From Parvibaculum sp. (GTDB lineage: Bacteria; Pseudomonadota; Alphaproteobacteria; Parvibaculales; Parvibaculaceae): a DNA stretch of 64,000 nucleotides. The stretch covers positions 84,113 to 148,112 of the forward strand of contig NZ_JAUYUS010000023.1 in the NCBI RefSeq assembly GCF_030694575.1. Reading direction: 5' to 3'. The position numbers were made by a program, and so were the translations under genes. Positions 8,950 to 19,299 of the stretch are shown in pieces (the first letter of the stretch is position 1; each line of letters opens with the position of its first letter). The notes beneath the pieces were generated by a model that saw only the letters and a program-made list of their open reading frames with translations, was not told where the DNA came from and searched no databases.

Positions 8950-9513
8950 ATGGCTGACACTACTTTCGACCTCGACGATACCGAACGCCGGATGCGCGGC
9001 GCGCTTCAGTCGCTCAAGCAGGAATTCGCGGGCCTTCGTACCGGCCGAGCGACAGCGAGCCTTCTGGAGCCGATTGTCGTTGAGGCCTACGGTCAGAGCA
9101 TGCCGATCAATCAGGTAGGCACGATCGGTGTTCCCGAACCGCGCATGTTGACGGTGCAGGTATGGGACAAGGGAATGGTGTCGGCCGTGGAGAAGGCTAT
9201 CCGGAATTCGGGCCTTGGCCTCAATCCCAACGTCGATGGCATGCTGATCCGTCTGCCCATACCGGAACTCAATCAGGAACGCCGGGCGGAACTGACCAAG
9301 ATCGCGGCCAAGTATACGGAACAGGCCCGTATCGCAGTGCGTAACGTGCGCCGGGACGCCATGGATGAATTGAAGCGCCTCGAAAAAGACTCACACATGA
9401 GTCAGGACGATCACAAAACCTGGGCAGACAAGGTTCAGAAGTTGACGGACAAGATCGTCGCGGAGATCGATGCAGCGTTGTCGCACAAGGAGGCCGACAT
9501 CATGCAGGTGTGA
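8950..9513 (+). CDS. frr: Ribosome recycling factor
   Basis: A 187-residue protein that splits post-termination ribosomes with EF-G. It shows the family pattern: a long helix ([19 protein letters not shown]), the hinge-domain segment [33 protein letters not shown] and a C-terminal helix with [14 protein letters not shown]. It is directly downstream of pyrH, with an AAGGACAGGAA ribosome site before the ATG. Confidence 0.98.
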   Translation: MADTTFDLDDTERRMRGALQSLKQEFAGLRTGRATASLLEPIVVEAYGQSMPINQVGTIGVPEPRMLTVQVWDKGMVSAVEKAIRNSGLGLNPNVDGMLIRLPIPELNQERRAELTKIAAKYTEQARIAVRNVRRDAMDELKRLEKDSHMSQDDHKTWADKVQKLTDKIVAEIDAALSHKEADIMQV

Positions 9514-9587
9514 GCGCTCTCACATCTCATTGGTGACATCGGGGTTGGACGTTAAACGTATGTATTCGAAAGCGAAAACCTGAGGGC

Positions 9588-10355
9588 ATGATGCTGACGT
9601 CCAGCCAGAAGATGAGCGATGTTGCGCCGGGCAAGCCGCCCCGGCACGTTGCCATCATCATGGATGGCAACGGTCGTTGGGCGGCAAAGCGCCACCTGCC
9701 GCGCGCCGCCGGTCATCGCCAGGGCGTCGAAACCGTCCGTGTGATTGTCCGCGCGGCCGGCGACCTCGGTATCGAATATCTGACGCTTTATGGCTTCAGT
9801 TCCGAGAACTGGAAAAGACCCGTCGAGGAGGTCAACGACCTCATGGGGCTCTTGAGGCTGTTCATCAGACGCGATCTGGCTGAACTCCATCAGAACGGCG
9901 TGCGGGTCCGGGTCATCGGCGACCGTGACCATCTTGACGCCGACATCGTGGCTCTCATCGACGAAGCCGAAACGCTGACCCGCAACAACGAAAAACTCAA
10001 ACTCGTCATCGCCTTCAATTACGGCGGCCAGAACGAAATCGCGTCTGCCGCTCGCCGTATGGCTTATGAGGTCAAGGCGGGGCGGCTCGATCCCGAAACC
10101 ATTACGCCGGAAACCGTCTCGGGATTCCTGGATACGGCCGGCTTGCCCGACCCGGATCTCATCATCCGTACGAGCGGTGAAAAACGTCTCTCAAACTTTC
10201 TGATATGGCAAAGCGCCTATTCGGAGTTGGTTTTCACGGATGCTTTCTGGCCTGATTTCACCCCCGACTGTTTACGCGACGCCGTAGCGGAATATCAGCG
10301 CCGCAGCCGCCGTTTCGGAGCCGTCGGGGAAACCGACGCCGGCGGCAAGACATGA
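9588..10355 (+). CDS. uppS: Isoprenyl transferase (undecaprenyl diphosphate synthase)
   Basis: Cis-prenyltransferase that makes the C55 lipid carrier for peptidoglycan and [13 protein letters not shown] with catalytic Asp at residue 26, [11 protein letters not shown] and [20 protein letters not shown] are the conserved regions. Started at 9588 it has 255 residues; a start at 9612 (MSDVAPG) is also possible. Its 3' end overlaps cdsA by 4 bases, indicating coupled translation. Confidence 0.96.
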   Translation: MMLTSSQKMSDVAPGKPPRHVAIIMDGNGRWAAKRHLPRAAGHRQGVETVRVIVRAAGDLGIEYLTLYGFSSENWKRPVEEVNDLMGLLRLFIRRDLAELHQNGVRVRVIGDRDHLDADIVALIDEAETLTRNNEKLKLVIAFNYGGQNEIASAARRMAYEVKAGRLDPETITPETVSGFLDTAGLPDPDLIIRTSGEKRLSNFLIWQSAYSELVFTDAFWPDFTPDCLRDAVAEYQRRSRRFGAVGETDAGGKT

Positions 10356-11215
10356 ACGGCCAGCAGGATATACCGCGGCCCGAACCTATGGCGCCCAAGG
10401 CGAGTGACCTTCGCGTGAGGATTGTTTCGGCGCTGGTTCTGGCGCCTGTCGTGCTTGGCGCCGTGTGGCTGGGCGGATGGGCATTCTCCCTGCTGCTGGC
10501 GCTCGCCGCCGTTCTGATGGCGCATGAAATCGCAGGCCTGCTGTTTGGCGGCGGCGGCCCGCGCCGTACTGCGCTTCTCGCGGGCACGGCGCTTGTTGTT
10601 GTCGCGCTCGCATCGGTCGGGCTTACCGCCGCCGCGCTCGCGGCTGCCGCCGCCGGCCTTGCCTTCGCGCTGGCGGCGAGGAGTTGGACACGTGACGAGC
10701 TTTGGCCGGCGTTGATCGCCTATCCTTATCTGCTTCTGCCGCTGATCTCCCTGATCTGGCTGCGCGCGGATTCCGCCTTGGGGCTTGCCGTCGTTTTCTG
10801 GCTCCTCGCAACGGTTTGGGCGATCGATATATGCGCCTACTTTGCGGGCCGGTTTATCGGCGGCCCGAAGCTTGCCCCCCGCATTTCTCCTAAAAAGACC
10901 TGGGCAGGCCTTGTCGGCGGCATCCTCGGCGCCATGATTGTCGCGATCGTTACATCGCTATGGATCGGCGAGGGGGCGCCCCTCCTGCTTGCGCTGATCG
11001 CAGCGGCACTCGCTGTTCTCGAACAGGTTGGCGACTTTGCGGAATCCGCCTTGAAACGCAGGGCGGGTGTAAAGGATTCCGGTACGCTGATACCCGGACA
11101 TGGCGGTATTCTGGACCGGGTGGACGGTCTCGTTGCGGTCGCTGTCGGGGCCGCTATCCTGGCCCTGATACATAATTCCGCCGAGCCGGCGGCAGGAGTT
11201 TTGATTTGGCCCTGA
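10352..11215 (+). CDS. cdsA: Phosphatidate cytidylyltransferase
   Basis: A polytopic membrane enzyme, 287 residues, forming CDP-diacylglycerol from phosphatidate and CTP. Several Ala/Leu-rich membrane segments run through the first 200 residues. The C-terminal signature [19 protein letters not shown] is clear and is followed by ILDRVD. It overlaps uppS (4 bases) and dxr (10 bases). An internal ATG at 10388 could be the true start. Confidence 0.95.
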   Translation: MNGQQDIPRPEPMAPKASDLRVRIVSALVLAPVVLGAVWLGGWAFSLLLALAAVLMAHEIAGLLFGGGGPRRTALLAGTALVVVALASVGLTAAALAAAAAGLAFALAARSWTRDELWPALIAYPYLLLPLISLIWLRADSALGLAVVFWLLATVWAIDICAYFAGRFIGGPKLAPRISPKKTWAGLVGGILGAMIVAIVTSLWIGEGAPLLLALIAAALAVLEQVGDFAESALKRRAGVKDSGTLIPGHGGILDRVDGLVAVAVGAAILALIHNSAEPAAGVLIWP

Positions 11216-12435
11216 TCGCTGCGGCACAAAAGGGAGAAGCGAAAGTCCCTGACCGCGTCTTCGGGGGCGGGGTCAAGAGCGTCACCATCCTCGGTTCGAC
11301 CGGTTCTATAGGGTGTTCGACGCTTGATCTCGTCGCGCGGGACAGAGGCCGCTTCGAACTGGTAGCCCTCACGGCACACAGAAATGTCCGCTTGCTTATA
11401 GAGCAGGCGCGTATGCATCGGCCGCAGCTCGCGGTCATAGCGGACCCCCGCCACTACGAGGAACTCAAGGAGGGGTTGGAGGGGACCGGCATCGAAGTCG
11501 CATCGGGCCCGAAAGCCGTGGTCGACGCCGCAAGCCGCCCGGCGGATTGGGTGATGGCGGGCATCGTTGGCGCAGCCGGTCTCGCACCGACGCTTGCGGC
11601 GGTCCGCCGCGGAGGCTGTGTTGCTCTCGCCAACAAGGAGTGCCTCGTTTCAGCCGGACCGCTTTTCCTTGAGGAAGTAACGAAATCCGGTGCGACATTG
11701 CTGCCCGTCGATTCCGAACACAACGCCATATTTCAGGTGCTGGACGCCACGCGGCTCGAGTCCGTGGACAAGATCGTCCTGACCGCCTCGGGCGGGCCCT
11801 TCAGAACATGGACTGTGGCTGACATGGCGAAGGCCAGTCCGGAGCAGGCCGTGGCCCATCCCCGCTGGGATATGGGGGCGAAGATTTCGGTCGACTCCGC
11901 CACGCTCATGAACAAGGGCCTTGAACTGATCGAGGCGCATTATCTGTTCCCGGTGGGCGAGCCCCGTCTGGATGTCATCATTCACCCGGAATCCATCGTT
12001 CACAGCATGGTGGCGTATGTGGACGGCTCCGTGCTTGCACAGCTCGGATCGCCGGACATGCGCACTCCGATTGCCTACGCCTTGGCATGGCCCGGCAGGA
12101 TGGTTACACCCTGCGCGCGGCTCGACCTTGCCCAGATCGGGCAATTAACCTTCGAAGCTCCTGATTTAAAAAGGTTTCCGGCCCTCGCCCTCGCAAGGGA
12201 AGCCCTGTGTGCCGGGGCCGCCGCCTCGACCGTGTTGAATGCCGCGAATGAAGTGGCCGTGGCCGCATTTCTCGACCGCAGGATCGGTTTTCTCGATATT
12301 GCGGCGGCGGTTGACGCGGTGTTGGCGACCGGGGCCGGAATGACCGGTGCCCCCTCAGACCTTGATGCCGTTTATGAAATTGACCGAATTGCCCGGCTCA
12401 AGGCAGAGGAATGGGTGCAAAGTCGCGTGCGCTGA
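11206..12435 (+). CDS. dxr: 1-deoxy-D-xylulose 5-phosphate reductoisomerase
   Basis: First committed enzyme of the MEP isoprenoid pathway, about 409 residues. The NADPH loop is [51 protein letters not shown] and [11 protein letters not shown] follow in the usual order. No ATG exists near the N-terminus. A TTG at 11206, 7 bases after AGGAG and inside the end of cdsA, is the most likely start. It supplies precursors that the neighbouring uppS consumes. Confidence 0.95.
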   Translation: MALIAAAQKGEAKVPDRVFGGGVKSVTILGSTGSIGCSTLDLVARDRGRFELVALTAHRNVRLLIEQARMHRPQLAVIADPRHYEELKEGLEGTGIEVASGPKAVVDAASRPADWVMAGIVGAAGLAPTLAAVRRGGCVALANKECLVSAGPLFLEEVTKSGATLLPVDSEHNAIFQVLDATRLESVDKIVLTASGGPFRTWTVADMAKASPEQAVAHPRWDMGAKISVDSATLMNKGLELIEAHYLFPVGEPRLDVIIHPESIVHSMVAYVDGSVLAQLGSPDMRTPIAYALAWPGRMVTPCARLDLAQIGQLTFEAPDLKRFPALALAREALCAGAAASTVLNAANEVAVAAFLDRRIGFLDIAAAVDAVLATGAGMTGAPSDLDAVYEIDRIARLKAEEWVQSRVR

Positions 12436-12570
12436 CGTAGTCTGTGTCTGTCGGTACCCTCGAGTCGCTGACGGGCGGGGGTGCGACATGTGCTATGGGG
12501 GAAACGGTTCGGATGCATCTGAGACGAGGCACCCGGGGCCGCTTTTGTGTGGGATAACAGCTTGAACGCG

Positions 12571-13740
12571 ATGGATTTGCTAACAGGCATCGGGGGCTTC
12601 GGAGAATCGCTCTGGAGCTACCTCATTCCTTTCCTGTTTGTTTTGACGGTTGTGGTCTTCTTCCACGAACTTGGGCATTTCGCGGTAGCCCGCTGGTGCG
12701 GCGTGAAAGTCAGCACATTTTCGATCGGGTTCGGCCGCGAGATCGTTGGATGGAACGACCGCCACGGCACGCGCTGGAAGGTGAGTTGGATTCCGCTGGG
12801 CGGTTACGTCAAGTTTGCTGGCGACGAAAATGCTGCAAGCGTGCCTAACCGGCAGCAACTCGAGCAAACACCCGTTGCGGAGCGCGCGGGGCTGTTTCAC
12901 TTCAAGCCGCTGCCGCAACGCGCCGCGGTCGTGGCGGCCGGTCCGATTGCGAACTTCATTCTGGCGACCGTCATTTTTGCCGGCATCTTCACTTTTGTCG
13001 GACGAAGCATAGCTACGCCGGTTGTGGACGACGTTCGTCCGGACAGTGCCGCTGCTGTGGCTGGCTTTGCGGCAGGCGATCGCATCCTCACGATCAACGG
13101 AAACCCGATCGCAAGTTTCGAGGAGATGCAGCGGATCGTCTCCACGAACAGCGGTAGCGAACTTCGCTTTGAGGTAGTACGAGGCGGTGAAACGCTTGCT
13201 CTGGAGGCTACGCCTCAGGTGCAGGAGATTACCGACCGCTTTGGCAATGTGCATCGCATCGCGATGCTGGGCATCGTGCGACACATAGACAGCGGCAATG
13301 TTGAAATTGTGCGCAGCGATCCGGTAACGGCGCTTTGGCTTGGCGCCAAGGAAACATGGTTCGTTGCTGAGCGTACGCTGAGCTATATCGGGGGCATCTT
13401 CACGGGTACGGAAGACGCCGATCAGTTGGGCGGCCCATTGCGTATTGCGCAAGTTTCGGGTCAGGTCGCAACGATCGGCTTCGCTGCGCTCATCAGCATG
13501 ACGGCGATGCTTTCTGTCAGTATCGGATTGCTGAACCTCTTTCCTGTGCCGATGCTTGATGGCGGTCATCTTCTGTACTACGCGGTGGAGGCGGTTCGCG
13601 GACGTCCATTGGGTGAGCAGGCGCAGGAGTATGGCTTCCGGATCGGCTTGGCGCTGGTCATGATGTTGATGGTTTTTGCCACGTGGAACGACCTGGTTCA
13701 TCTTCAGGTTTTTTCGTTTCTGAGTGGTTTGTTCAGTTGA
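12571..13740 (+). CDS. rseP: Site-2 protease RseP (intramembrane zinc metalloprotease)
   Basis: An inner-membrane protease that cleaves membrane-bound anti-sigma factors or signal remnants. The zinc motif HELGH lies in the first membrane segment (FLFVLTVVVFFHELGHFAV), a PDZ domain follows (PDSAAAVAGFAAGDRILTIN), and the C-terminal metal-ligand motif is NLFPVPMLDGGHLL. Start choice is uncertain: ATG at 12571 or GTG at 12547, neither with a strong ribosome site. It immediately precedes bamA in the outer-membrane assembly cluster. Confidence 0.95.
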   Translation: MDLLTGIGGFGESLWSYLIPFLFVLTVVVFFHELGHFAVARWCGVKVSTFSIGFGREIVGWNDRHGTRWKVSWIPLGGYVKFAGDENAASVPNRQQLEQTPVAERAGLFHFKPLPQRAAVVAAGPIANFILATVIFAGIFTFVGRSIATPVVDDVRPDSAAAVAGFAAGDRILTINGNPIASFEEMQRIVSTNSGSELRFEVVRGGETLALEATPQVQEITDRFGNVHRIAMLGIVRHIDSGNVEIVRSDPVTALWLGAKETWFVAERTLSYIGGIFTGTEDADQLGGPLRIAQVSGQVATIGFAALISMTAMLSVSIGLLNLFPVPMLDGGHLLYYAVEAVRGRPLGEQAQEYGFRIGLALVMMLMVFATWNDLVHLQVFSFLSGLFS

Positions 13741-13832
13741 TTGCCGGAGCGGCGACGGATCTGCTGCGGCGGGGAATGGTTTTCGCGCGGGCGTTTAGGC
13801 ACCCGGTGCAACGTGACAGGTTAGGGGACGAG

Positions 13833-16217
13833 ATGGGGCGACTGGCCGGTTACCAGACCAGAGAGACGCGTGTGCGGAGCATCTTTTCGGCGCTTCTCCT
13901 TGCATTGCTTTTCGCCGGTAGCGTCGGCGGGGTGAGCGGACTCGTCGGTATCACTGCCGCACACGCTGCGGAGCCGAACATCAGCGAAATTGTGGTTCAG
14001 GGTAACCAGCGCATCGAGGCGGAGACTGTCAGGTCCTATATGCTGCTCACTCCGGGGATGCCCTACGATCCGGAAGTGGCCGACCAGTCGCTCAAGCAGC
14101 TCTTCGGCACGGGCCTCTTCGCCGACATCACCATGCATCTGGATGGCTCGCGTCTCATTGTCTCCGTTGTCGAGAACCCGATCGTCAATCGCGTCGCCTT
14201 CGAGGGCAACAGCGCCTTGAAGGAGGAAGACCTTCAAAAGGAAGTGCAGCTTCAACCGCGTATTGTCTATACGCGGGCAAAAGTGCAGGGCGATGTGACG
14301 AGGATGATCGAACTATACCGGCGCAGCGGGCGGTTCTCCGCCACCGTCGAACCAAAGGTTATCCAGCTTCCCCAGAACCGTGTGGATCTGGTGTTCGAAA
14401 TAACCGAAGGCCCGAAGACCAAGATTGCATCGATCAACTTCATCGGAAATGCTGAGTTCAGCGACGGTACCTTGCGTGAGGTCATTTCGACCAGTGAATC
14501 CGCATGGTGGAAATTCCTGTCGTCTTCGGACAGCTACGACCCCGACCGCCTTACTTATGATCGGGAGCTGCTCCGGCGTTACTACCTGCAACGCGGTTAC
14601 GCCGATTTCCGCGTTGTTTCCGCCGTCGCCGACCTGAGCCGTGGTGACGCGGCCTTCCATATCACGTTTACTGTGGACGAAGGTGAAGTATACGAGTTTG
14701 GCGACGTCGCGGTGACGACCGAACTCGACAAATTGAACAAGGAAGAGCTTGAGACTCTCCTGTTGCCGAAGTCCGGAGATACCTACAATGCCGGGCTTAT
14801 CGATGAAACGATCGATAAGCTGACTTTTGCCGCCGGTACCAGCGGATATGCTTTCGCAGAAGTACGTCCGCGGATCAAACGTCGTCGCGATGAACGTGTG
14901 ATCGATCTCACATTCCAGATCACCGAGGGGCCGCGTGTCTATGTCGAGCGGATCAACATCACCGGCAACTCGCGCACCTTGGACAAAGTTGTCCGGCGCC
15001 AGATGCGGATGGCGGAAGGCGATGCTTTCAACAAGGTACTTCTCGACAAGTCGGAAAAGAATATTCGTGCGCTTCAGTACTTCAGCAAGGTGGAGATAGC
15101 GCAAAGTCCTGGCTCGGCCCCGGACAAGACGATCATCAATGTCGATGTTCAGGAACAGTCGACAGGATCGCTCTCGCTCAGTGCCGGTTTTTCGACCCTC
15201 GACAATGCTGTTGCAGGTATTCAGCTCTCGGAGCGGAATTTCCTAGGGCGCGGCTTGCAGCTCAGCACAGCACTGTCGATTTCGAAGCGCCGTCAGTTGA
15301 TCGAGTTTCATTACACCGATCCATATTTCCTGGACCGCGATCTTCTTGGCGGCTTCGACCTCTTCGGCAGCGAGACCAATTTCCAGAACGAATCTTCATT
15401 CGACTCTCGTTCTCAGGGCTTTGGTCTTCGATTTGGTTTCCCGCTATCCGAAAAGAGTCGCTTTCTCGCGAGGTATCAGTTCCGCCTCGACGAAATTTTC
15501 AACGTCCGATATCTCTCGTGTAGCGACCCCGCTCTCGTGCCGGGTGATTATTGCGTTTCTCCAATTATCAAAGATGCCGAAGGAACCGAATATCGTTCAA
15601 TCGTCGGGTATGACTATTACTACGATAATCGAAACGATCCGGTTGAGCCGACAGGGGGCTGGGATTTCCTGTTCACCCAGAATTTCGCTGGCCTTGGGGG
15701 GTCGGTCCGTTACGTGTCGACGGAAATCCTCACCCGTTACTACTACCAGTTGTCGAAAGACTTCCTGACGAGTTGGCGTATTGACGGCGGGTATATTCAG
15801 GGCATTGGCGACGACGTGCCTTTGAATGACCATTTCTTCAAAGGCGGAAATAATATCAGAGGTTTCGCCCGAGGAGGCGTCGGTCCCCGCGACGTGACGT
15901 CTTCCAATAAGGATGCTGTCGGCGCCACCGCTTATATCTTTGGTACCGCGGAGCTGTCGTTCCCGAATGGTCTGCCGGAAGCGCTGGGCATCAAGACTTC
16001 CGTGTTCACGGATGCAGGTTTCATCGGCATGTCCGATTACGACAGGACGCTTTATCCCGGTATTGAGGATGATTTTTCCCCCCGCGCATCGGTGGGTGTC
16101 AGTCTTTATTGGCAGTCGCCGTTTGGTCCTATCCGGCTCGACCTCGCGCAGGTTCTGCTGGACGAACCTTATGATGAAAAGGAAGCTTTCCGCTTCAGCG
16201 CGGGTACATCGTTCTAA
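13833..16217 (+). CDS. bamA: Outer membrane protein assembly factor BamA
   Basis: Core outer-membrane beta-barrel insertase, 794 residues from the ATG at 13833, which follows AGGGGACG. The frame is open upstream to 13683, but that part overlaps rseP and lacks BamA character. A signal peptide (SIFSALLLALLFAGSVGG through AHAAEP) is followed by POTRA repeats starting ISEIVVQGNQRIEAETVRSY and a C-terminal barrel. The KGGNNIRGFARGG motif is present and the protein ends in Phe (FRFSAGTSF), the usual barrel end signal. Confidence 0.97.
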   Translation: MGRLAGYQTRETRVRSIFSALLLALLFAGSVGGVSGLVGITAAHAAEPNISEIVVQGNQRIEAETVRSYMLLTPGMPYDPEVADQSLKQLFGTGLFADITMHLDGSRLIVSVVENPIVNRVAFEGNSALKEEDLQKEVQLQPRIVYTRAKVQGDVTRMIELYRRSGRFSATVEPKVIQLPQNRVDLVFEITEGPKTKIASINFIGNAEFSDGTLREVISTSESAWWKFLSSSDSYDPDRLTYDRELLRRYYLQRGYADFRVVSAVADLSRGDAAFHITFTVDEGEVYEFGDVAVTTELDKLNKEELETLLLPKSGDTYNAGLIDETIDKLTFAAGTSGYAFAEVRPRIKRRRDERVIDLTFQITEGPRVYVERINITGNSRTLDKVVRRQMRMAEGDAFNKVLLDKSEKNIRALQYFSKVEIAQSPGSAPDKTIINVDVQEQSTGSLSLSAGFSTLDNAVAGIQLSERNFLGRGLQLSTALSISKRRQLIEFHYTDPYFLDRDLLGGFDLFGSETNFQNESSFDSRSQGFGLRFGFPLSEKSRFLARYQFRLDEIFNVRYLSCSDPALVPGDYCVSPIIKDAEGTEYRSIVGYDYYYDNRNDPVEPTGGWDFLFTQNFAGLGGSVRYVSTEILTRYYYQLSKDFLTSWRIDGGYIQGIGDDVPLNDHFFKGGNNIRGFARGGVGPRDVTSSNKDAVGATAYIFGTAELSFPNGLPEALGIKTSVFTDAGFIGMSDYDRTLYPGIEDDFSPRASVGVSLYWQSPFGPIRLDLAQVLLDEPYDEKEAFRFSAGTSF

Positions 16218-16267
16218 TGGGTCGCGACAGCAGGCCTGCAACAAAAGCTCGAGAGGGGCGTTCGGAA

Positions 16268-16867
16268 ATGAAGTCCAAGTTAGTTGTTTCGCGTCTCGTG
16301 GCCGCCTTTGCCCTGACGATGGGGCTGGGCATGATTCAGCCGTCGGTTTCAGCGGCGGCAACGCCTGCTGTCATATTTATCGTCGACACGGAGGCAGTAT
16401 TCTCTCAGTCGAAAGTCGGACAGAGTGTTCGCAGTCAATTTGAGGATCAGGCGAAGAAGCTTCAAGCCGAAGGCAAGAAGACGGATGACGCCCTTCAGGC
16501 CGACGCAAAGAAATTGAGCGATGAGCGGGCGCTCCTGTCTCAGGAGGATCTGCAGAAGAAATTCCAGGCGCTGCAGAAGCGCGAGGCGGAGTTTCAACAA
16601 TCCATGCAGCGAAAAGGGCAGGCGCTCCAGCTGGGCCTGCAGAGAGCTAATGCAAAAGTCGAAGCGGCACTTCGGCCGATTTTTGCGGAAGTCCTGAGGG
16701 AAAAGGGTGGCACGGTGCTCTTCGACCAATCTGTCGTACTGGCAGGCGGTGCCGATCTCGATATCTCCGCTGAAGTGCTCAAGCGCCTCAACGAAAGGTT
16801 GGCGACGGTTGAAGTAAAGCCGGTGACTCCCGAGGAACTGGCCGCCGAGCAGAAAAAAGCTCAATAG
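16268..16867 (+). CDS. skp: OmpH/Skp family periplasmic chaperone
   Basis: About 199 residues: a signal peptide (VAAFALTMGLGMIQPSVSAAA) and then a mature part rich in Lys, Glu and Gln with a long coiled-coil section (SQFEDQAKKLQAEGKKTDDA onward). The pattern VIFIVDTEAVFSQSKVGQSV is typical of OmpH proteins. It escorts unfolded outer-membrane proteins through the periplasm to BamA, its upstream neighbour. The ATG at 16268 is chosen because it begins a proper signal sequence; an in-frame ATG at 16217 would bury it. Confidence 0.93.
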   Translation: MKSKLVVSRLVAAFALTMGLGMIQPSVSAAATPAVIFIVDTEAVFSQSKVGQSVRSQFEDQAKKLQAEGKKTDDALQADAKKLSDERALLSQEDLQKKFQALQKREAEFQQSMQRKGQALQLGLQRANAKVEAALRPIFAEVLREKGGTVLFDQSVVLAGGADLDISAEVLKRLNERLATVEVKPVTPEELAAEQKKAQ

Positions 16868-16917
16868 CAGTATAGTGGACAGGCGCGCCGGGCTCCGGCG
16901 GCCGAGATGCGACGGCC

Positions 16918-17979
16918 ATGGCTGATAAACGCTTCTTTGCGACAGGCAAACCTTTGTCGCTCGGCGAGATCGCCGAGCGTATCGGATCGACGCTTGCTGA
17001 CAATGCCGACACCAACCGTCGGGTGAGCGGTGTCGCGCCCCTTGATGCGGCCGGTGCCGACGACCTGAGCTTCCTCGATAATCCCAAATATGCTGACGCC
17101 TTCCATGCGACAGCAGCGGGCGCTTGCATTGTTCACCCCCGCTTTGTGGATCGCGCGCCCCCGAAGGTTGCGCTGCTTGTTTCCGAGCAGCCCTATCGAG
17201 CCTACGCGCTGGCCGCACAGATGTTTCATCCGGATGAAGCACACGGGGCCGACACATTCGGTGAGCGCGGCAAGGTTGATCCGCGGGCTGCCATTCATCC
17301 GACTGCGAAAGTCGGGAGCGGCGTGACGATTGAGCCTAGTGTTACGGTTGGAGCGAATGTCGAGATAGGAAATAACACCGTCGTCGGCACGAACACCAGC
17401 ATCGGCAAGGGCTGCACCGTCGGCAAGGATTGCTTTATCGGACCGAACGTCACCATCAGTCACGCGCATATCGGAGACCGGGTGATGCTTCATCCTGGCG
17501 TGCGTATAGGTCAGGATGGCTTTGGTTTCGCCATGGGCCTGCCGCGACATGAGAAAGTGCCGCAGTTGGGCCGTGTCATTATTCAGGACGATGTTGAGAT
17601 CGGGGCCAACTCCACGGTCGATCGCGGCGCCGGTCCGGACACGGTAATCGGTGAAGGCACCAAGATTGATAATCTTGTTCAGATCGGCCACAACGTGGAA
17701 ATCGGGCGGAGCTGTATTGTCGTTGCCCAGACGGGGATTGCGGGGAGCGCCAAGCTCGGCGATTTTGTCGTTCTCGCGGCTCAGGTCGGTGTGACTGGCC
17801 ATTTGACGATAAATTCGGGTGCTCAGATCGCGGCACGCGGTGCGGTAGTTCACGACGTGCCGCCCGGCCAACAGTATGGCGGAGTGCCGGCAAAGCCCAT
17901 TGCGGAATGGCGGCGTGAGGTGGTGGAGCTGCGCAAGCTCGGGCGGCGGCGCAAGGCGGACAGCAAGCCAGGCGAGTGA
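16918..17979 (+). CDS. lpxD: UDP-3-O-acylglucosamine N-acyltransferase
   Basis: Third step of lipid A synthesis, adding the N-linked hydroxyacyl chain. 353 residues: an N-terminal uridine-binding domain (LSLGEIAERIGSTL) and then a left-handed beta helix of hexapeptide repeats (VGSGVTIEPSVTVGANVEIG and onward). DRGAGPDTVIGEGTKIDNLV and QIGHNVEIGRSCIVVAQTGI are the conserved active-site repeats. It begins the lpxD-fabZ-lpxA-lpxI-lpxB run. Confidence 0.97.
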   Translation: MADKRFFATGKPLSLGEIAERIGSTLADNADTNRRVSGVAPLDAAGADDLSFLDNPKYADAFHATAAGACIVHPRFVDRAPPKVALLVSEQPYRAYALAAQMFHPDEAHGADTFGERGKVDPRAAIHPTAKVGSGVTIEPSVTVGANVEIGNNTVVGTNTSIGKGCTVGKDCFIGPNVTISHAHIGDRVMLHPGVRIGQDGFGFAMGLPRHEKVPQLGRVIIQDDVEIGANSTVDRGAGPDTVIGEGTKIDNLVQIGHNVEIGRSCIVVAQTGIAGSAKLGDFVVLAAQVGVTGHLTINSGAQIAARGAVVHDVPPGQQYGGVPAKPIAEWRREVVELRKLGRRRKADSKPGE

Positions 17980-18014
17980 CATGGTTATGGCGTGGGGCCG
18001 GGAAGGATTAACGT

Positions 18015-18491
18015 ATGAGCGAAGTTGAAGCGTCGGAGAAGCTTGATAGCGCCGATATTAGTCGGGTTTTGGAACTTCTTCCCCATCGCTATCCGATGCT
18101 GATGATCGACCGGATCATTGAAATGAAGGGTGATGAGTCCGCCATTGGCATCAAGAACGTCACCAACAACGAGCCATTCTTTCAAGGGCATTTCCCGGGT
18201 CATCCGGTAATGCCGGGCGTATTAATTGTGGAGGCAATGGCGCAGACCGCTGGGGCGCTCGTTATCAATCATCTCGGTACCTCCGGCAGCAACCAACTCG
18301 TCTATTTCATGACCGTCGACCGCGCGCGTTTTCGCAAACCGGTGGTGCCGGGAGACGTACTTCATGTTCACGTGACGAAGCTTCAGAGTCGCGGTTCGGT
18401 CTGGAAATATCATGGCGAAGGCCGGGTCAACGGACAGCTGGTTGCCGAGTGCGACCTCGGTGCGATGATCGCCGGTCTGGGGCCGAAATGA
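18015..18491 (+). CDS. fabZ: 3-hydroxyacyl-ACP dehydratase FabZ
   Basis: A 158-residue hot-dog-fold dehydratase of fatty acid synthesis. The catalytic motif [20 protein letters not shown] contains the active His, and the second catalytic region lies in the following helix (MAQTAGAL). It draws on the same hydroxyacyl-ACP pool that LpxA and LpxD use, which explains its place here. Its stop overlaps the lpxA start (ATGA). Confidence 0.97.
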   Translation: MSEVEASEKLDSADISRVLELLPHRYPMLMIDRIIEMKGDESAIGIKNVTNNEPFFQGHFPGHPVMPGVLIVEAMAQTAGALVINHLGTSGSNQLVYFMTVDRARFRKPVVPGDVLHVHVTKLQSRGSVWKYHGEGRVNGQLVAECDLGAMIAGLGPK

Positions 18492-19288
18492 ACGGGATTC
18501 ATCCGACCGCCATTGTCGATCGAAAAGCACAGATTGCGTCGGATGTGACGGTGGGCCCCTACTGTGTCGTTGGTCCGAATGTCACACTCGCCGAAGGCGT
18601 GGTGCTCCATTCCCACGTGGTTATCGAAGGGCGCACGAGCATCGGTGCGCGCACGCAGATATATTCTTTTGCTTCCATCGGTCATCCACCGCAAGACCTG
18701 AAGTATAAAGGCGAGCCGAGTACGCTCGAGATCGGAACGGACAACCTCATACGCGAACACGTGACGATGAACCCGGGAACGGAAGGTGGCGGTATGCTGA
18801 CCCGTGTCGGTAATCACTGCGCCTTCCTGGCGAGCGCGCATGTCGGACACGACTCGATCATTGGCGACCACGTGGTGTTCTCGAACAACGTCATGTTGGC
18901 GGGACATTGCAAGATCGGAGATTTTGTCATCTTCGGTGGCGGCGCCGCCTTGCATCAATTCGGCCGTGTCGGCAAGCACGCCTTCGTTGGCGGAATGAGC
19001 GCTGTCGAGAACGATGTCATTCCCTATGGTCTCGTCGTCGGAAATCGCGCCAACCTCATGGGACTCAATCTCGTTGGATTGAAGCGGCGCGGCTTTTCCC
19101 GTGAAAAAATTCAGGCGATGCGGGAGGCGTATACATTTCTCTTTTCCGAGAGCGGTACTCTACGCGGCCGCGTGGAAAACGTCGCCGAAAGGTTTGCCGA
19201 TCAGCCGGAAGTAATGGAGATCGTCGATTTCATCCGCGCCGAATCCGACCGCGCGATTTGTATGCCCCGGCATGACCGGACCGCATGA
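18488..19288 (+). CDS. lpxA: UDP-N-acetylglucosamine acyltransferase
   Basis: First enzyme of lipid A synthesis. 266 residues from the ATG at 18488, which overlaps the fabZ stop by 4 bases. The protein opens [20 protein letters not shown] (beta-helix repeats). The catalytic His region reads [24 protein letters not shown] with HVGHD, and [20 protein letters not shown] follows. The C-terminal helical part contains [18 protein letters not shown]. Length is normal. Confidence 0.97.
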   Translation: MNGIHPTAIVDRKAQIASDVTVGPYCVVGPNVTLAEGVVLHSHVVIEGRTSIGARTQIYSFASIGHPPQDLKYKGEPSTLEIGTDNLIREHVTMNPGTEGGGMLTRVGNHCAFLASAHVGHDSIIGDHVVFSNNVMLAGHCKIGDFVIFGGGAALHQFGRVGKHAFVGGMSAVENDVIPYGLVVGNRANLMGLNLVGLKRRGFSREKIQAMREAYTFLFSESGTLRGRVENVAERFADQPEVMEIVDFIRAESDRAICMPRHDRTA

Positions 19289-19299
19289 AAACGGGTTGA